Part shown: piece after piece, positions 1 through 9,766 of the stretch
How positions within the stretch are numbered: position 1 is the stretch's first letter
How the letters are laid out: every line of letters starts with the position of its first letter
Source: Ruminococcus sp.
Lineage (GTDB): Bacteria > Bacillota > Clostridia > Oscillospirales > Ruminococcaceae
Direction: 5' to 3'
NCBI GenBank assembly: GCA_020861185.1
Contig: JAJBSV010000008.1
Span: 62,001-126,000 of the forward strand
Length of the DNA: 64,000 nt
Translations under genes and position numbers: made by a program
The notes under the pieces: generated by a model
The model's input: the letters and a program-made list of their open reading frames with translations, nothing else
The model's database searches: none
What the model was told of the DNA's origin: nothing

Positions 1-999
1 CGCTACGGACTTTTGGCAGTAAAAAGCCTCGGCAAAACCGCAATAAACGCAATTTTGCAGGAACGTGAGAAAAACGGCAAGTATCAGTCACTTGTGGACT
101 TCATACAGAGAACTCATTCAAACGAGGTTACCGTCCGCTCGATAGAAAGTCTCATAAAATGCGGAGCGTTTGACTGCTTCAAGACAAATCGTCGGCAGAT
201 GCTTTCAAGCTATGACAAGATTCTGGGCGCCGTTTCAAGCGAGTCAAGAGCCGGCATTGACGGTCAGATTGACTTGTTTGGCAGTGCGGAGAAAGCTCCC
301 GTGGAGATGTCGCTTCCGCATGTAGAAGAGTATTCACTTGCCGAGCTTCTCGAAATGGAAAAGGAGACGACGGGAATCTATATTTCCGGTCATCCGCTCT
401 CGGCATATACCGGTTGGATGACAGCCTCGGGAATGACGACCGCAAAGAAGATTATTGACGGCGCTTCGGACAATCCTCCGACATACAAGGACAAGCAGGA
501 AGTCAGCATAATGGCGATTTTCCGCTCGAAGAGGGTTCACAACACCAAGAACGGAGCGATGATGGCGTTCTGCGTTGTAGAGGATGCAACCTCCGAAATC
601 GAGGCTGTGGTATTTCCGAATATTTACGAATCGGCAAGAAATCTTTTGATGAACGGTTCACGACTTGCGATAACCGGCAGACTTTCCATCAAGGATGAGG
701 AAACGCCGAAGATTCTTGCGGACAGTATCCAAAGTGTTGATGATTATGTCGGGGAACTCAAAAAAAGACCGCTTTGCCTGAAGCTTGAGTCGACCGAAAA
801 AGACAAAATTTCGGCTCTTCGTAAGCTCTGCGAAAAGAATAACGGCGACGACAGGCTTATAGGCTATCTCTCCGATATGAAAAAGTCTACCGACATAAAA
901 GGCGCAAACAAAATAAACATCAGCAACGAGACCATCTCCGAGCTGATAAAAATATTCGGCGTTGATAACGTCAAGTTTACCGTCAAGAAAGGACAATGA
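1..999 (+). CDS. dnaE: DNA polymerase III subunit alpha, C-terminal part (5' end outside window)
   Basis: The reading frame is open from the first base, so this is the last third of a gene that begins upstream. Its first residues (RYGLLAVKSLG) continue a typical DnaE helix-hairpin-helix region. A tandem helix-hairpin-helix segment covers about residues 5-60. An OB-fold follows (about 160-250, with the VSIMAIFRSKRV strand and the EIEAVVFP segment), as in the C-terminal part of replicative polymerases of the DnaE group. The protein is the catalytic subunit of the replicase; its polymerase active site lies outside the window. Its stop is followed three bases later by the ATG preferred for the mannanase gene, so the two may be co-transcribed. 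Confidence 0.93.
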   Translation, partial: RYGLLAVKSLGKTAINAILQEREKNGKYQSLVDFIQRTHSNEVTVRSIESLIKCGAFDCFKTNRRQMLSSYDKILGAVSSESRAGIDGQIDLFGSAEKAPVEMSLPHVEEYSLAELLEMEKETTGIYISGHPLSAYTGWMTASGMTTAKKIIDGASDNPPTYKDKQEVSIMAIFRSKRVHNTKNGAMMAFCVVEDATSEIEAVVFPNIYESARNLLMNGSRLAITGRLSIKDEETPKILADSIQSVDDYVGELKKRPLCLKLESTEKDKISALRKLCEKNNGDDRLIGYLSDMKKSTDIKGANKINISNETISELIKIFGVDNVKFTVKKGQ

Positions 1000-1001
1000 C
1001 A

Positions 1002-2561
1002 ATGAAAAAATTACTTCAAAGCTTCGTCTGTATTCTCACAATCGTGGCGATTCTTTGCACCACCGCTTGCGGCACAGCCAAGATGGAGAACGCCACATTT
1101 GGCGATGTAAGAAGCGAGTATAACACCTCACTTGACTTAACCGAGAACACCTACACTGAGAACAATGCTCCGAGCGATTATTATCAGCTTCTTGAGTTTG
1201 AGGACGGAACCTTGGGTGGAAGCTGTAAGGTAACTTCTAACGAGTTGTTTTCCGGCGGAGCAGGCGTTACGGGACTCAATTCCGACAGCGATTCGATGGT
1301 AATTTCTTTTGAGATTGAAAATTCAGGTTTCTACAATCTGACCGTTTCGGCATATACAGCGAATGCCGGCAGAACCAATTATGCCAATCTTGATGGAAGC
1401 TATATCGGCTCGGTTGAATGTGAAGTAGGGAAAGAAGTCTGTGATGTCACACTTGAGTATATCTATCTCAGTGCAGGAACCCACGAGTTTTCGATGACAG
1501 TAAGCTGGGGTTGGGTCGATTATGATTGTCTCACTATAACCGCTTCCGATATAAATATCGAAGACGTTTATAACGTCACATGCTCGCTTTCAAACGAAAA
1601 CGCTGATGATAACACCGTAAGGCTTTATAATTTCCTGTGTGATATTTACGGCAAATACACCTTGACGGGTCAGTTCGCCGACTCAAGCAGAGATTCCGAA
1701 GAGTACGAGTGGATTACTTCCATCACCGGCGAAGAGTTTGCGGTTCTTGGTCTCGACATGATGAACTATACTCCAGTTGCTCAGGCTAATAATGCTTCAA
1801 CCGAGACTGTTGAGTGTGCCTATGACTGGTATGTCAACTGCGGAGGAATTGTCCAGATTTGCTGGCATTGGCAGTCGCCCGAGGGCTATGTATCCGATGA
1901 CGGTGCATGGTACAGCTCATTCTACACCGAGTATTCGACAATAGATCTCGACAAGGCAATGAACGGCGAGGACGACGAGCTTTACAACCTCTTGGTTGAG
2001 GATATGCACGAAATAGCTTCAAAGCTTCAGATTCTCAGAGATTATGGCGTTCCCGTTCTATGGAGACCTCTTCACGAGGCTTCGGGTGCATGGTTCTGGT
2101 GGGGAGATTGCTCCGCCGAGAGCTACATCAAGCTCTACAGACTTATGTACGAGATATTCACCGAGGAATACGAGCTCACAAACCTTATCTGGGTCTGGAA
2201 CGGTCAGGATGCCGATTGGTATCCGGGAGATGACGTTGTCGACATAATCGCATGGGACATCTATCCCGGTGAAAACGAGTATTCGTCTCAGGCGGCAACC
2301 TTTATTGAAGCTTATAAGTGCTCTGAAGAGACCAAGCTCGTAGCTCTTTCCGAAAACGGTTGTATTCCCGATCCGGATAATCTTCAGCAGGATAATATCC
2401 ACTGGCTGTACTGGGGCGTATGGAGCGGCGACTTTGTCTACACATGGAAGGGCTATAACGAGTCCTACACCGAAGAAAGTATGCTCATCAAGGCGTACCA
2501 GAGTGATTATACACTCACGCTTGCTGAGCTCCCCGACCTGACAAAGTACAGGCTTGACTGA
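1002..2561 (+). CDS. GH26 endo-beta-1,4-mannanase lipoprotein with CBM35-like domain
   Basis: Predicted extracellular lipoprotein that would cut beta-1,4-mannan. A hydrophobic signal ends in a lipobox with Cys23 (CTTAC). About residues 55-185 resemble a carbohydrate-binding module of the CBM35 type. The GH26 barrel runs from about 205 to the end. Its expected acid/base is Glu359 in RPLHEASGAWFWWG and its nucleophile Glu451 in ALSENG. The upstream ATG at 996 overlaps the dnaE stop, but AAAGGA at 988-993 sits 8 bases before the ATG at 1002, so 1002 is preferred. No dockerin is visible, so anchoring is to the membrane lipid rather than a cellulosome. The SGNH hydrolase downstream fits joint attack on acetylated mannan. 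Confidence 0.9.
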   Translation: MKKLLQSFVCILTIVAILCTTACGTAKMENATFGDVRSEYNTSLDLTENTYTENNAPSDYYQLLEFEDGTLGGSCKVTSNELFSGGAGVTGLNSDSDSMVISFEIENSGFYNLTVSAYTANAGRTNYANLDGSYIGSVECEVGKEVCDVTLEYIYLSAGTHEFSMTVSWGWVDYDCLTITASDINIEDVYNVTCSLSNENADDNTVRLYNFLCDIYGKYTLTGQFADSSRDSEEYEWITSITGEEFAVLGLDMMNYTPVAQANNASTETVECAYDWYVNCGGIVQICWHWQSPEGYVSDDGAWYSSFYTEYSTIDLDKAMNGEDDELYNLLVEDMHEIASKLQILRDYGVPVLWRPLHEASGAWFWWGDCSAESYIKLYRLMYEIFTEEYELTNLIWVWNGQDADWYPGDDVVDIIAWDIYPGENEYSSQAATFIEAYKCSEETKLVALSENGCIPDPDNLQQDNIHWLYWGVWSGDFVYTWKGYNESYTEESMLIKAYQSDYTLTLAELPDLTKYRLD

Positions 2562-2597
2562 CACTAATCCAACACTAAAATATATGGAGGAATTATA

Positions 2598-3221
2598 ATG
2601 ATTAAACTACTATTCCAAGGCGACAGCATAACCGACATGGGCAGAGACCGTGAAAATATTCACGACCTCGGTTGGGGATATCCACGCTATGCCGCACCCG
2701 CGCTTAAGGAGCTTTGCCCTGATGTCGAGTTCGAATTTGTCGACCTTGCAATCGGCGGCGACCAGACAAGTAATCTTGTTGAGCGTCTCGAGAGCGACTT
2801 TGTTGAGGTTCAGCCTGACATCTGCTCGATTCTCATTGGCATCAATGATGTATGGAGCCATGCGGGTGAGAGAGACTGGATGAGCGACGAGCAATTCGAG
2901 AAGAACTACAGAACAATTCTTGACGCAATGAAGGAAAGAACCCATGCAAGAATCATGCTTATGGAGCCGTTCCTAATTCCCGTTCCCGACAAGCTCTACT
3001 TCAGGGAGGACCTTTACAAGAAGACCGAGGTCATAAGAAAGCTTGCCCGTGAGTATGCGGATGTCTATGTCCCGCTTGACGGACTTCTCAATTCCGCGTT
3101 CATAGGCGACGACCCGGTTACGTTCGCCGAGGACGGCGTTCATCCCACCGAAAAGGGCGCAAGGCTCATCGGACAGATTTACGCCGAGTACATGAAGAAG
3201 ATTGTGGACAAGATAAAGTAA
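2598..3221 (+). CDS. SGNH/GDSL-family hydrolase, possible carbohydrate acetylesterase
   Basis: A 207-residue single-domain SGNH hydrolase. The blocks seen are FQGDSITDMG (catalytic Ser in GDS), IGGDQTSN (oxyanion Gly), IGINDVW (Asn in GxND) and EDGVHPTEKG (Asp and His of the triad). It has no signal peptide and should act in the cytoplasm. It lies 36 bp after the GH26 mannanase, behind a strong GGAGG ribosome site. This makes deacetylation of imported mannan or other plant oligosaccharides a reasonable inference, but substrate specificity cannot be read from the sequence. A terminator follows directly. Confidence 0.85.
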   Translation: MIKLLFQGDSITDMGRDRENIHDLGWGYPRYAAPALKELCPDVEFEFVDLAIGGDQTSNLVERLESDFVEVQPDICSILIGINDVWSHAGERDWMSDEQFEKNYRTILDAMKERTHARIMLMEPFLIPVPDKLYFREDLYKKTEVIRKLAREYADVYVPLDGLLNSAFIGDDPVTFAEDGVHPTEKGARLIGQIYAEYMKKIVDKIK

Positions 3222-3230
3222 TTTGAGGTT

Positions 3231-3265
3231 AATGCGCTTCTCTTGGAAGAGGGAAGCGCATTTTC
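3231..3265 (+). terminator. Rho-independent terminator after SGNH hydrolase
   Basis: A perfect 10-bp stem (AATGCGCTTC at 3231-3240 with GAAGCGCATT at 3253-3262) is followed by a short T-rich stretch. It closes the dnaE-mannanase-esterase unit. Confidence 0.85.
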
Positions 3266-3300
3266 TTAAGAAAAATAGGGCTTTATAGTGCACGGGGTTC

Positions 3301-3329
3301 TTGAAATATGTCGCTTGAAGTGGTATAAT
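3301..3329 (+). promoter_or_regulatory. Sigma-A promoter for the recJ operon
   Basis: TTGAAA at 3301-3306 and TATAAT at 3324-3329 are separated by 17 bp, with the recJ start about 45 bp downstream. It directly follows the terminator of the preceding unit. Confidence 0.8.
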
Positions 3330-3372
3330 ATCACCATTCGCAAATAAATCTTGGATGAAAGAAGGTTCAGGT

Positions 3373-5412
3373 ATGAAAAAGTGGGAAGTCAGAGCAATTA
3401 ATACAGATGCTGTCGATGAGACCGTTAAAAATACCGACCTTTCCCGTCTCACAGCCGAGATTATGTCCGCAAGGGGATATAATAACCTTGATGATATAAA
3501 AGCCTTCTTTAACGGAATCGAACTAAGCGACCCATATCTTCTTCCTGATATGGATAAGGCGGTTGCCACCATAAATCAGGCAATCGAGAACGGCGAAACC
3601 ATCTGTGTATATGGCGACTATGATTGTGACGGTGTCACTTCAACCGCAATTTTATATGACTACTTCATGAATATGGGTGTTGAGACGCTTTGTTATATTC
3701 CCGAACGCAACGAGGGTTACGGTCTCAATATGCGTGCGGTTGACGAAATCCGCCAGAACGGCGCAACTCTGATTGTAACCGTTGATAACGGCATAACCGC
3801 TGTCAGGGAAGCAGACTATATCTATGAGCTTGGCATGAAGCTTGTCATAACCGACCACCATCAGCCTGCGGAAGCCCTTCCGAGAGCTGAGGCGCTTGTC
3901 GACCCTTATCTTGAAAACTGCCAATCCGAATTCAGGGATTTCGCAGGTGTCGGAGTCGCTTTGAAGCTTCTTTGCGCTCTTGAAGATGGCGGAGCCGATT
4001 TTATTATCGAGCAGTATGCCGACATATGTGCAATAGGCACTATAGCTGACATAGTACCTCTTGTTTCAGAAAACAGAACCATAGTAAATTTGGGCTTGAA
4101 ACAGCTTAAATATACCGAGCGTGAAGGTCTCGTAAGTCTTATTGAGCAGAGCGGCATCAATCGCGATAATATGAATTCGTCATCGGTTGCATACTTTCTG
4201 GCTCCCAGAATCAATGCCGCAGGGCGTTTTGGTTCGGCGCTCACAGCTCTTGACATGCTCGTAACGGAAGGCGATGAAGCTGTCGGAAATGCCCGTAAAT
4301 TGACAACACTTAACGAACAAAGAAAACAGTGCGAAGCAGAAATTGTTGCGGAAATAGGAAAGTATATTGCCGATAACCCGGATATAGTCCACGACAGAGT
4401 TATTGTTCTCAGCGGCAAGGGCTGGCATCACGGCGTAATCGGAATAGTGGCGGCGCGGCTGCTTGAGAGATACGAAAAACCTGTTGTAATTCTTTCAGCA
4501 GATGACGACGGCTTTGCAGTAGGTTCGGCAAGAAGCATCCAAGGCTTCAATATTTTCAAGTGCTTCGATGCCTGCAAAGAAATATTAGTCAAGTACGGCG
4601 GTCACGAATGTGCCGGAGGCTTGACGGTTAAAGAATCCGATATCCCGATGCTCAAAGAGATGATTCTTAAGTACGCAAAAGAGAATTTCCCCGTGATGCC
4701 GAGGTTCACTCTCACGGCTGACAAGCTTCTCAGAGGTGTGGATATAACAGAGCAGAATATAGCTGATCTTGGGAGAATCGAGCCTTACGGTGCCGGGAAT
4801 CCCGAGCCGCTGTTTGCGCTTTCCGGCGCGGCGGTTCTCAGGGTGGTTCCTCTCAAGAACGGCGAGCATACCAAGCTTGAAGTGTCCTATGACGGTGTTC
4901 ACTTGAGTTGCCTTATGTTCAGGAAGAAGACAGCTTCCGTCGGCATTAAAGCCGGAGATAAAGTAGACCTGATGGGCACACTTTCTATAAACGAATATAA
5001 TGGCAAAAAGAGCTTTACGCTGACGGTGACGGATTACCGCCTCCACGGAATCAGACAGGAGAGCTATTTTGCGGCATACGATGCCTATGAGAGCTTCCGT
5101 CGGGGTGAGGAATTGCCTCCCGAAATCCTGAAAAAGGGCAGACCCACCCGCGAAGAGCTTGTAGCGATATACAAATACGCTTTCAACCTTGCGGCACCGT
5201 TCACGGTTACGAACCTGTCTGCCCGACTCGGTATAAACTGCTTTAAGCTATCAGTGGTGGTCGATGCCTTCTGCGACACGGGGCTTTGCAGAGTCGCTGA
5301 AAACGGTTACATAGAAATGACTTCACCCAAAACAAGGGTTGACATAGAAAGCTCCAGGACGCTTCATCGTCTTGACAGCTTGATTAAAGAATATGAAATT
5401 GCACAAGAATAA
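3373..5412 (+). CDS. recJ: Single-stranded-DNA-specific exonuclease RecJ
   Basis: 5'-3' exonuclease on single-stranded DNA, used in recombination and mismatch repair. The DHH-superfamily motifs are present: YGDYDCDGVTST (about 85-96), VTDHHQ (about 165), the DHHA1 domain with GWHHGVIGIVAARL (about 355-370), and GGHECAGGL (about 400). An OB-fold follows (about 460-560). A 90-residue C-terminal extension resembling a winged helix is an addition seen in many Firmicute RecJ proteins. GAAGG at 3361-3365 stands 7 bases before the ATG at 3373. The ATG at 3355 lacks such a site, so 3373 is chosen. First gene of a six-gene operon. Confidence 0.93.
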   Translation: MKKWEVRAINTDAVDETVKNTDLSRLTAEIMSARGYNNLDDIKAFFNGIELSDPYLLPDMDKAVATINQAIENGETICVYGDYDCDGVTSTAILYDYFMNMGVETLCYIPERNEGYGLNMRAVDEIRQNGATLIVTVDNGITAVREADYIYELGMKLVITDHHQPAEALPRAEALVDPYLENCQSEFRDFAGVGVALKLLCALEDGGADFIIEQYADICAIGTIADIVPLVSENRTIVNLGLKQLKYTEREGLVSLIEQSGINRDNMNSSSVAYFLAPRINAAGRFGSALTALDMLVTEGDEAVGNARKLTTLNEQRKQCEAEIVAEIGKYIADNPDIVHDRVIVLSGKGWHHGVIGIVAARLLERYEKPVVILSADDDGFAVGSARSIQGFNIFKCFDACKEILVKYGGHECAGGLTVKESDIPMLKEMILKYAKENFPVMPRFTLTADKLLRGVDITEQNIADLGRIEPYGAGNPEPLFALSGAAVLRVVPLKNGEHTKLEVSYDGVHLSCLMFRKKTASVGIKAGDKVDLMGTLSINEYNGKKSFTLTVTDYRLHGIRQESYFAAYDAYESFRRGEELPPEILKKGRPTREELVAIYKYAFNLAAPFTVTNLSARLGINCFKLSVVVDAFCDTGLCRVAENGYIEMTSPKTRVDIESSRTLHRLDSLIKEYEIAQE

Positions 5413-5428
5413 GTGAGGAGGGAACATT

Positions 5429-7642
5429 GTGACAGAAGCAGATAAAGAAAGAATCGTAAATGAAGCCTATAATGATTTTGTCGAGTCGATGGTTGCTCTC
5501 GACAAGAACTACAACATTGAAAAGATTGAGCAGGCTTATCAGCTTGCCCGTGAAAAGCATGAAGGGCAATTACGCGAATCGGGCGAGCCATACATCATCC
5601 ATCCGATAGCAGTTGCCAAGATTCTGGTTGAGCTCGGCATGGACGCCGACACTACCTGTGCGGCTCTTCTTCATGATGTTATTGAGGATACCGGAACATC
5701 CTATAACGAGCTTAAAAAGCTTTTCGGCGAGGATGTTGCAAATCTTGTTGACGGCGTTACAAAGCTGAATCAGGTTGCGCTCTACTCCAAAGAGGAACAG
5801 CAGGCTGAGAATATCCGTAAAATGCTTCTTTCGATGTCGAAGGACATAAGGGTTATCATCATCAAGCTCGCTGACAGACTTCACAACATGAGGACTCTCG
5901 GTTATCGTAGCGAAGAAAAGAGAAGAAGCGTATCGCTTGAAACTATGAACATATTCGTTCCTCTTGCTAACCGCTTGGGAATCAGACAGATGAAGGAAGA
6001 GCTCGAGGATCTGGCGTTTTCATATCTTGACCCGTTCGCTTATAACGAAATAGAACAGCTTCTGGAGAAATCAAAGCCGGAGCGTGAAGCCTTTATCGAG
6101 CAGATAAAGAAGCGCCTCGCAAAGCGACTTGAACAGGATTTCAATCCTCTTCCGACCATCGAAGGTCGTGTAAAGAGTGCCTATGGCATCTACAAGAAGG
6201 TCTATGAGCAAGGAAAGCTCTTTGATGAAATTTATGACAAGTATGCAGTTCGTGTAATCGTCAATACCGTAACGGAATGTTATTACGTCCTTGGCGTGGT
6301 TCACGATATGTTCTCGCCGATTCCGAACAGATTCAAGGATTATATTTCCACTCCGAAGGCAAACATGTATCAGAGCCTCCATACAACCGTTATGGGCAGG
6401 GAAGGCATACCCTTTGAGGTTCAGATAAGAACCTATGAAATGCACCATACTGCCGAGTACGGAATTGCCGCTCACTGGAAGTATAAGGAGGGCGTGAAGG
6501 GCAAATACAAGTATGACGGTCGCCTTAATTGGGTTCGTCAGATTCTTGACAGTCAGCAGGAATCGAATGATGTTGAGGATATAGTAAGAGCTATCAAGGA
6601 CGATCTGGCTCCCGAAGACGTGTTTGCAATGACTCCGAAGGGCGATGTTATCTCTCTTCCGCTTGGTGCCACTGTCATTGACTTCGCCTATGCGATTCAT
6701 ACACAGGTCGGACACAGGATGACCGGCGCAAAGGTTGACAAGAAGCTCGTTCCGCTCGATTACCAGATAAAAACCGGCGAGATTATCGAAATCATCACCA
6801 CAAAAGACCCGAATCACGGTCCCAACAGAGCATGGCTTAATATCTGCCAGACAAACGAAGCCAAGTCCAAGATTCGCTCTTGGTTCAAAAAAGAGCGCAG
6901 GGACGAGAACATAGCCGAGGGCAAACAGGAGCTCGAGCGTGAGTTCAAGCGCAATCTTATCAGGGTTCCCAAAGACGAGCTTGAAGACTTCCTGTCTCTT
7001 GATATGAAACGCCACAACTGCGAAACCCTTGACGATTTCTATGCCGCAATCGGCTACGGCGGTGTCACACTTTCTAAGATAATTCCGAGGCTCAAGGACG
7101 AATACACAAAGAAGTATATTCGGACTGCAAACCAAACTGAAAATCAGTTTGCAACCGAGCAATTTTCTACGAGAAAGAAGCCGAGTTCCGGCATTATAGT
7201 GGACGGAATGGATAACTGTGTCGTCAAGCTCTCACAGTGTTGTTCGCCTCTTCCGGGAGATGATATCATCGGATTCGTTACCCGTGGTCATGGCGTTTCC
7301 GTTCATAAATGCGACTGCGTAAACTATCTTTCTCAAAAGGATAACGAGCCCGAGCGCTGGATTCCTGTTCACTGGGCAGGCAAGGACGAGACCACAAGTA
7401 ATTACTATAAGGTTGTTCTTGATGTAATCGGCTATGACAGAATCGGTATCCTTGCGGATATAATGTCATGCTTGCAGGAAACGAGAACCATGACCTATGA
7501 ATCAACCGCAAGAGTCCTCAAAAACGGCAATGCAAGCATAATGCTCACAATAAGCGTTGCGGGAACGGCAGAGCTTCAGAACGTCATAACAAGGCTCAAG
7601 AAGGTCGAGGGCGTATTCTCGGTCGAAAGAAGCTCAAAGTAG
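5429..7642 (+). CDS. relA: Bifunctional (p)ppGpp synthetase/hydrolase Rel
   Basis: Long RelA/SpoT homologue (737 residues) that makes and degrades the stringent-response alarmone. An HD hydrolase domain carries LLHDVIEDT (about 80) and KLADRLHNMRT (about 145). The synthetase domain has RFKDYISTPKANMYQSLHTT (about 300-320). The TGS domain (about 395-455), a Cys-rich zinc-finger-type segment (LSQCCSPLPGD, about 610) and a C-terminal ACT domain (about 660-735) complete the canonical order. Both catalytic halves look intact, so a single bifunctional enzyme is expected. The start is GTG, behind a GAGGAGG ribosome site. It follows recJ by 16 bp. Confidence 0.95.
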   Translation: MTEADKERIVNEAYNDFVESMVALDKNYNIEKIEQAYQLAREKHEGQLRESGEPYIIHPIAVAKILVELGMDADTTCAALLHDVIEDTGTSYNELKKLFGEDVANLVDGVTKLNQVALYSKEEQQAENIRKMLLSMSKDIRVIIIKLADRLHNMRTLGYRSEEKRRSVSLETMNIFVPLANRLGIRQMKEELEDLAFSYLDPFAYNEIEQLLEKSKPEREAFIEQIKKRLAKRLEQDFNPLPTIEGRVKSAYGIYKKVYEQGKLFDEIYDKYAVRVIVNTVTECYYVLGVVHDMFSPIPNRFKDYISTPKANMYQSLHTTVMGREGIPFEVQIRTYEMHHTAEYGIAAHWKYKEGVKGKYKYDGRLNWVRQILDSQQESNDVEDIVRAIKDDLAPEDVFAMTPKGDVISLPLGATVIDFAYAIHTQVGHRMTGAKVDKKLVPLDYQIKTGEIIEIITTKDPNHGPNRAWLNICQTNEAKSKIRSWFKKERRDENIAEGKQELEREFKRNLIRVPKDELEDFLSLDMKRHNCETLDDFYAAIGYGGVTLSKIIPRLKDEYTKKYIRTANQTENQFATEQFSTRKKPSSGIIVDGMDNCVVKLSQCCSPLPGDDIIGFVTRGHGVSVHKCDCVNYLSQKDNEPERWIPVHWAGKDETTSNYYKVVLDVIGYDRIGILADIMSCLQETRTMTYESTARVLKNGNASIMLTISVAGTAELQNVITRLKKVEGVFSVERSSK

Positions 7643-7649
7643 GTGTATT

Positions 7650-8276
7650 ATGCAGATTACAACCATTCCCAATATGGGAGATTTCGCAACCAATGCGTAT
7701 ATCGTCAGCTCCGGCAATATTGCCGTCCTTATTGATGCGCCTTGTGATGCCGAAAGAATTATAGATAAGTTGGGAGATTTAAATCTTGAAGCCGTACTTC
7801 TGACTCACGGTCATGTCGATCATATTTCTGCGGCAGGAGAGCTCAAAGAGAAAACCGGTTGCAAGGTAATGATTTCTCATGAAGATGAGCCGATGCTCCG
7901 AAGCTTTAAGCTTTGCCGTGCAGACTATTTCTCTGTTCCGTTCTATCCCTGCGAAGGCGCTGAATGCTTTTCTGACGGCGATGAGCTCAAATTCGGTGAC
8001 ATGACTTTCAAGGTCGTATCTACCAAAGGTCACACCGCCGGCTCGGTTTCGTTCATAATCGACGATATAATCTTCTCCGGAGATACGCTATTTGCCGGAA
8101 GCATCGGCAGAATTGACATCGGTGGAAGCACCTTCAGTGATATAATATCTTCGATCGATAAGCTCTACAAGCTTGCGGACGGTAAAAATATGCGGGTTCT
8201 TTCTGGACACGGACCGGAAACGGATTTATATTCCGAGCTTCTGGAAAATCCATACTTGGGTGCGCTCAGAGGTTGA
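7650..8276 (+). CDS. MBL-fold metallo-hydrolase (glyoxalase II-like)
   Basis: Small metallo-beta-lactamase-fold hydrolase of 208 residues. Metal ligands are in THGHVDHIS (HxHxDH, about 53-59), GHTAGS (about 128), FSGDTLFAGSIGR (Asp about 149) and SGHGPET (His about 190). Length and motif spacing match the short GloB-like/YcbL group, which lacks the C-terminal domain of classical glyoxalase II. The true substrate is unknown. It lies 7 bp after rel and 6 bp before hemZ within one operon. Confidence 0.88.
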   Translation: MQITTIPNMGDFATNAYIVSSGNIAVLIDAPCDAERIIDKLGDLNLEAVLLTHGHVDHISAAGELKEKTGCKVMISHEDEPMLRSFKLCRADYFSVPFYPCEGAECFSDGDELKFGDMTFKVVSTKGHTAGSVSFIIDDIIFSGDTLFAGSIGRIDIGGSTFSDIISSIDKLYKLADGKNMRVLSGHGPETDLYSELLENPYLGALRG

Positions 8277-8282
8277 TTTTTG

Positions 8283-9758
8283 ATGTTTACACTTGTATTT
8301 TCGGGAAATGATTTTAAGTATGAGCTCGAGGCTGTCTCGAAGCTCTTTTTCCCGGCACAAAGCTTCGGCTTTATATTTTTGGATACGGAGGAGAATGCAA
8401 AACTCCCGAACGATAACTTTGCGTTGATAGAAAGAACCGGCGAACTTCATAAAGTTGCCGTTACGCTAGATGGAAATGTGGCTTCCAAAAGCCTGACACT
8501 TTCTTCTGATATCGAGAATTATGACGATGAGTGCGAGTTTCAGCTCGGGAAGCTTCTCTTTTTATGTCTGAGAGCGCTTACCGGTATATCGCCGGAGTGG
8601 GGAATACTCACGGGAGTCCGCCCTGTCAAGCTTATAAATAAACTTCGAGCAAAAGGATTCGGCTTCGACGAAGCTTCTGCATATCTTGCCGACAGGTATC
8701 TCATGACCGACGAGAAGATAAATATCGGTTGGAAGACAGCCGAAAATCAGGATGCAGTAATTTCTGCCATACCAAAGCGTTCGTTCAGTCTTTATGTCGA
8801 TATTCCGTTCTGCCCGACAAGGTGTACATATTGCTCATTCATCTCTCAGACAGTTGGAAGCTTCAAGAAGCTGATGCCGGAATACGTCGAAAAGCTCTGC
8901 AAAGAAGTAGCGTATACAGGAGAGCTTGTAAAGAATAAAGGCTTGATACTTGATACGGTCTATTTCGGCGGAGGGACACCCACTTCCATAGAAGCAAAAG
9001 ATTTAGACAGGATAATGAAGCAAATTGCTTTATCGTTTGATCTGTCACATGTTCGTGAATATACTGTTGAAGCAGGTAGACCCGATACGATAACATCCGA
9101 AAAGCTTGACGTAATCAAGCTTAACGGCGGTGACAGAGTCAGCATCAATCCACAGACTCTCAATGAAGAAGTCCTGAAATCCATCGGCAGAAGCCACACC
9201 GTCAGTGAGTTTCTTTCAAGCTACGAGCTTGCAAAATCAAAAGGCTTTAAGGCAATTAACGTAGATTTGATTGCAGGGCTTCCAAATGACAAGCTTGAAA
9301 GCTTTACAAAATCGGTTGACGGAGTAATGGCACTTAATCCCGAAAATATAGCCGTGCACGCCCTTTCAATCAAGCGTGCATCGGATCTTATGGCAAGACG
9401 AAGCCTCGGCGACGGTGAGCTTTGTGAGAAGATGATAAAGTATTCGACCGATAAACTCATGAGTGCCGGCTACAGTCCTTATTATCTCTATCGTCAGAAG
9501 AATCAGCTCGGTAATCAGGAAAATATCAGCTGGACTCTTGACGGTTATGCCGGAATCTATAACATCAACATCATGGAAGAAGTGCAGACAATTCTGTCCG
9601 TCGGTGCAGGAGGAACAACGAAGCTTGTTTTGTCACAGGGTGACGGCGATCGCCTCAACCGTTTCTTCAATCCGAAATATCCGCTTGAGTACATCAAGCA
9701 CTTCGACACGGTTCTTTCAAGAAAAGAAGAAGCCGGCAAGCTTCTTGATTTAATCTGA
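8283..9758 (+). CDS. hemZ: Radical SAM coproporphyrinogen III oxidase-like protein HemZ
   Basis: Radical SAM enzyme with the cluster motif CPTRCTYC (about 178-185) after DIPF, plus FGGGTPTS and the HemN-like GDRVSINPQT segment. The 490-residue length and the roughly 160-residue N-terminal extension before the radical SAM barrel match the HemZ subgroup of Bacillota rather than HemN/HemW. Oxygen-independent coproporphyrinogen dehydrogenation is the family annotation. No other haem genes lie nearby, so the role in this organism is uncertain. The ATG at 8283 is directly preceded by an in-frame TTG (8280), which has slightly better spacing to AGAGG and could also be the start. Confidence 0.85.
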   Translation: MFTLVFSGNDFKYELEAVSKLFFPAQSFGFIFLDTEENAKLPNDNFALIERTGELHKVAVTLDGNVASKSLTLSSDIENYDDECEFQLGKLLFLCLRALTGISPEWGILTGVRPVKLINKLRAKGFGFDEASAYLADRYLMTDEKINIGWKTAENQDAVISAIPKRSFSLYVDIPFCPTRCTYCSFISQTVGSFKKLMPEYVEKLCKEVAYTGELVKNKGLILDTVYFGGGTPTSIEAKDLDRIMKQIALSFDLSHVREYTVEAGRPDTITSEKLDVIKLNGGDRVSINPQTLNEEVLKSIGRSHTVSEFLSSYELAKSKGFKAINVDLIAGLPNDKLESFTKSVDGVMALNPENIAVHALSIKRASDLMARRSLGDGELCEKMIKYSTDKLMSAGYSPYYLYRQKNQLGNQENISWTLDGYAGIYNINIMEEVQTILSVGAGGTTKLVLSQGDGDRLNRFFNPKYPLEYIKHFDTVLSRKEEAGKLLDLI

Positions 9759-9766
9759 GGTGAAAT

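Noticed and set aside
5835..5850. Single 0A-box 7-mers within coding sequence (for example in rel, lepA and the M42 gene)
   Set aside because: A 7-mer is expected several times by chance in 64 kb; only promoter-proximal or phased copies were kept.
6071..7162. A 363-codon open frame antisense to rel
   Set aside because: It lies wholly within the conserved rel coding sequence and has no family resemblance, promoter or ribosome site; a shadow of biased codon use.
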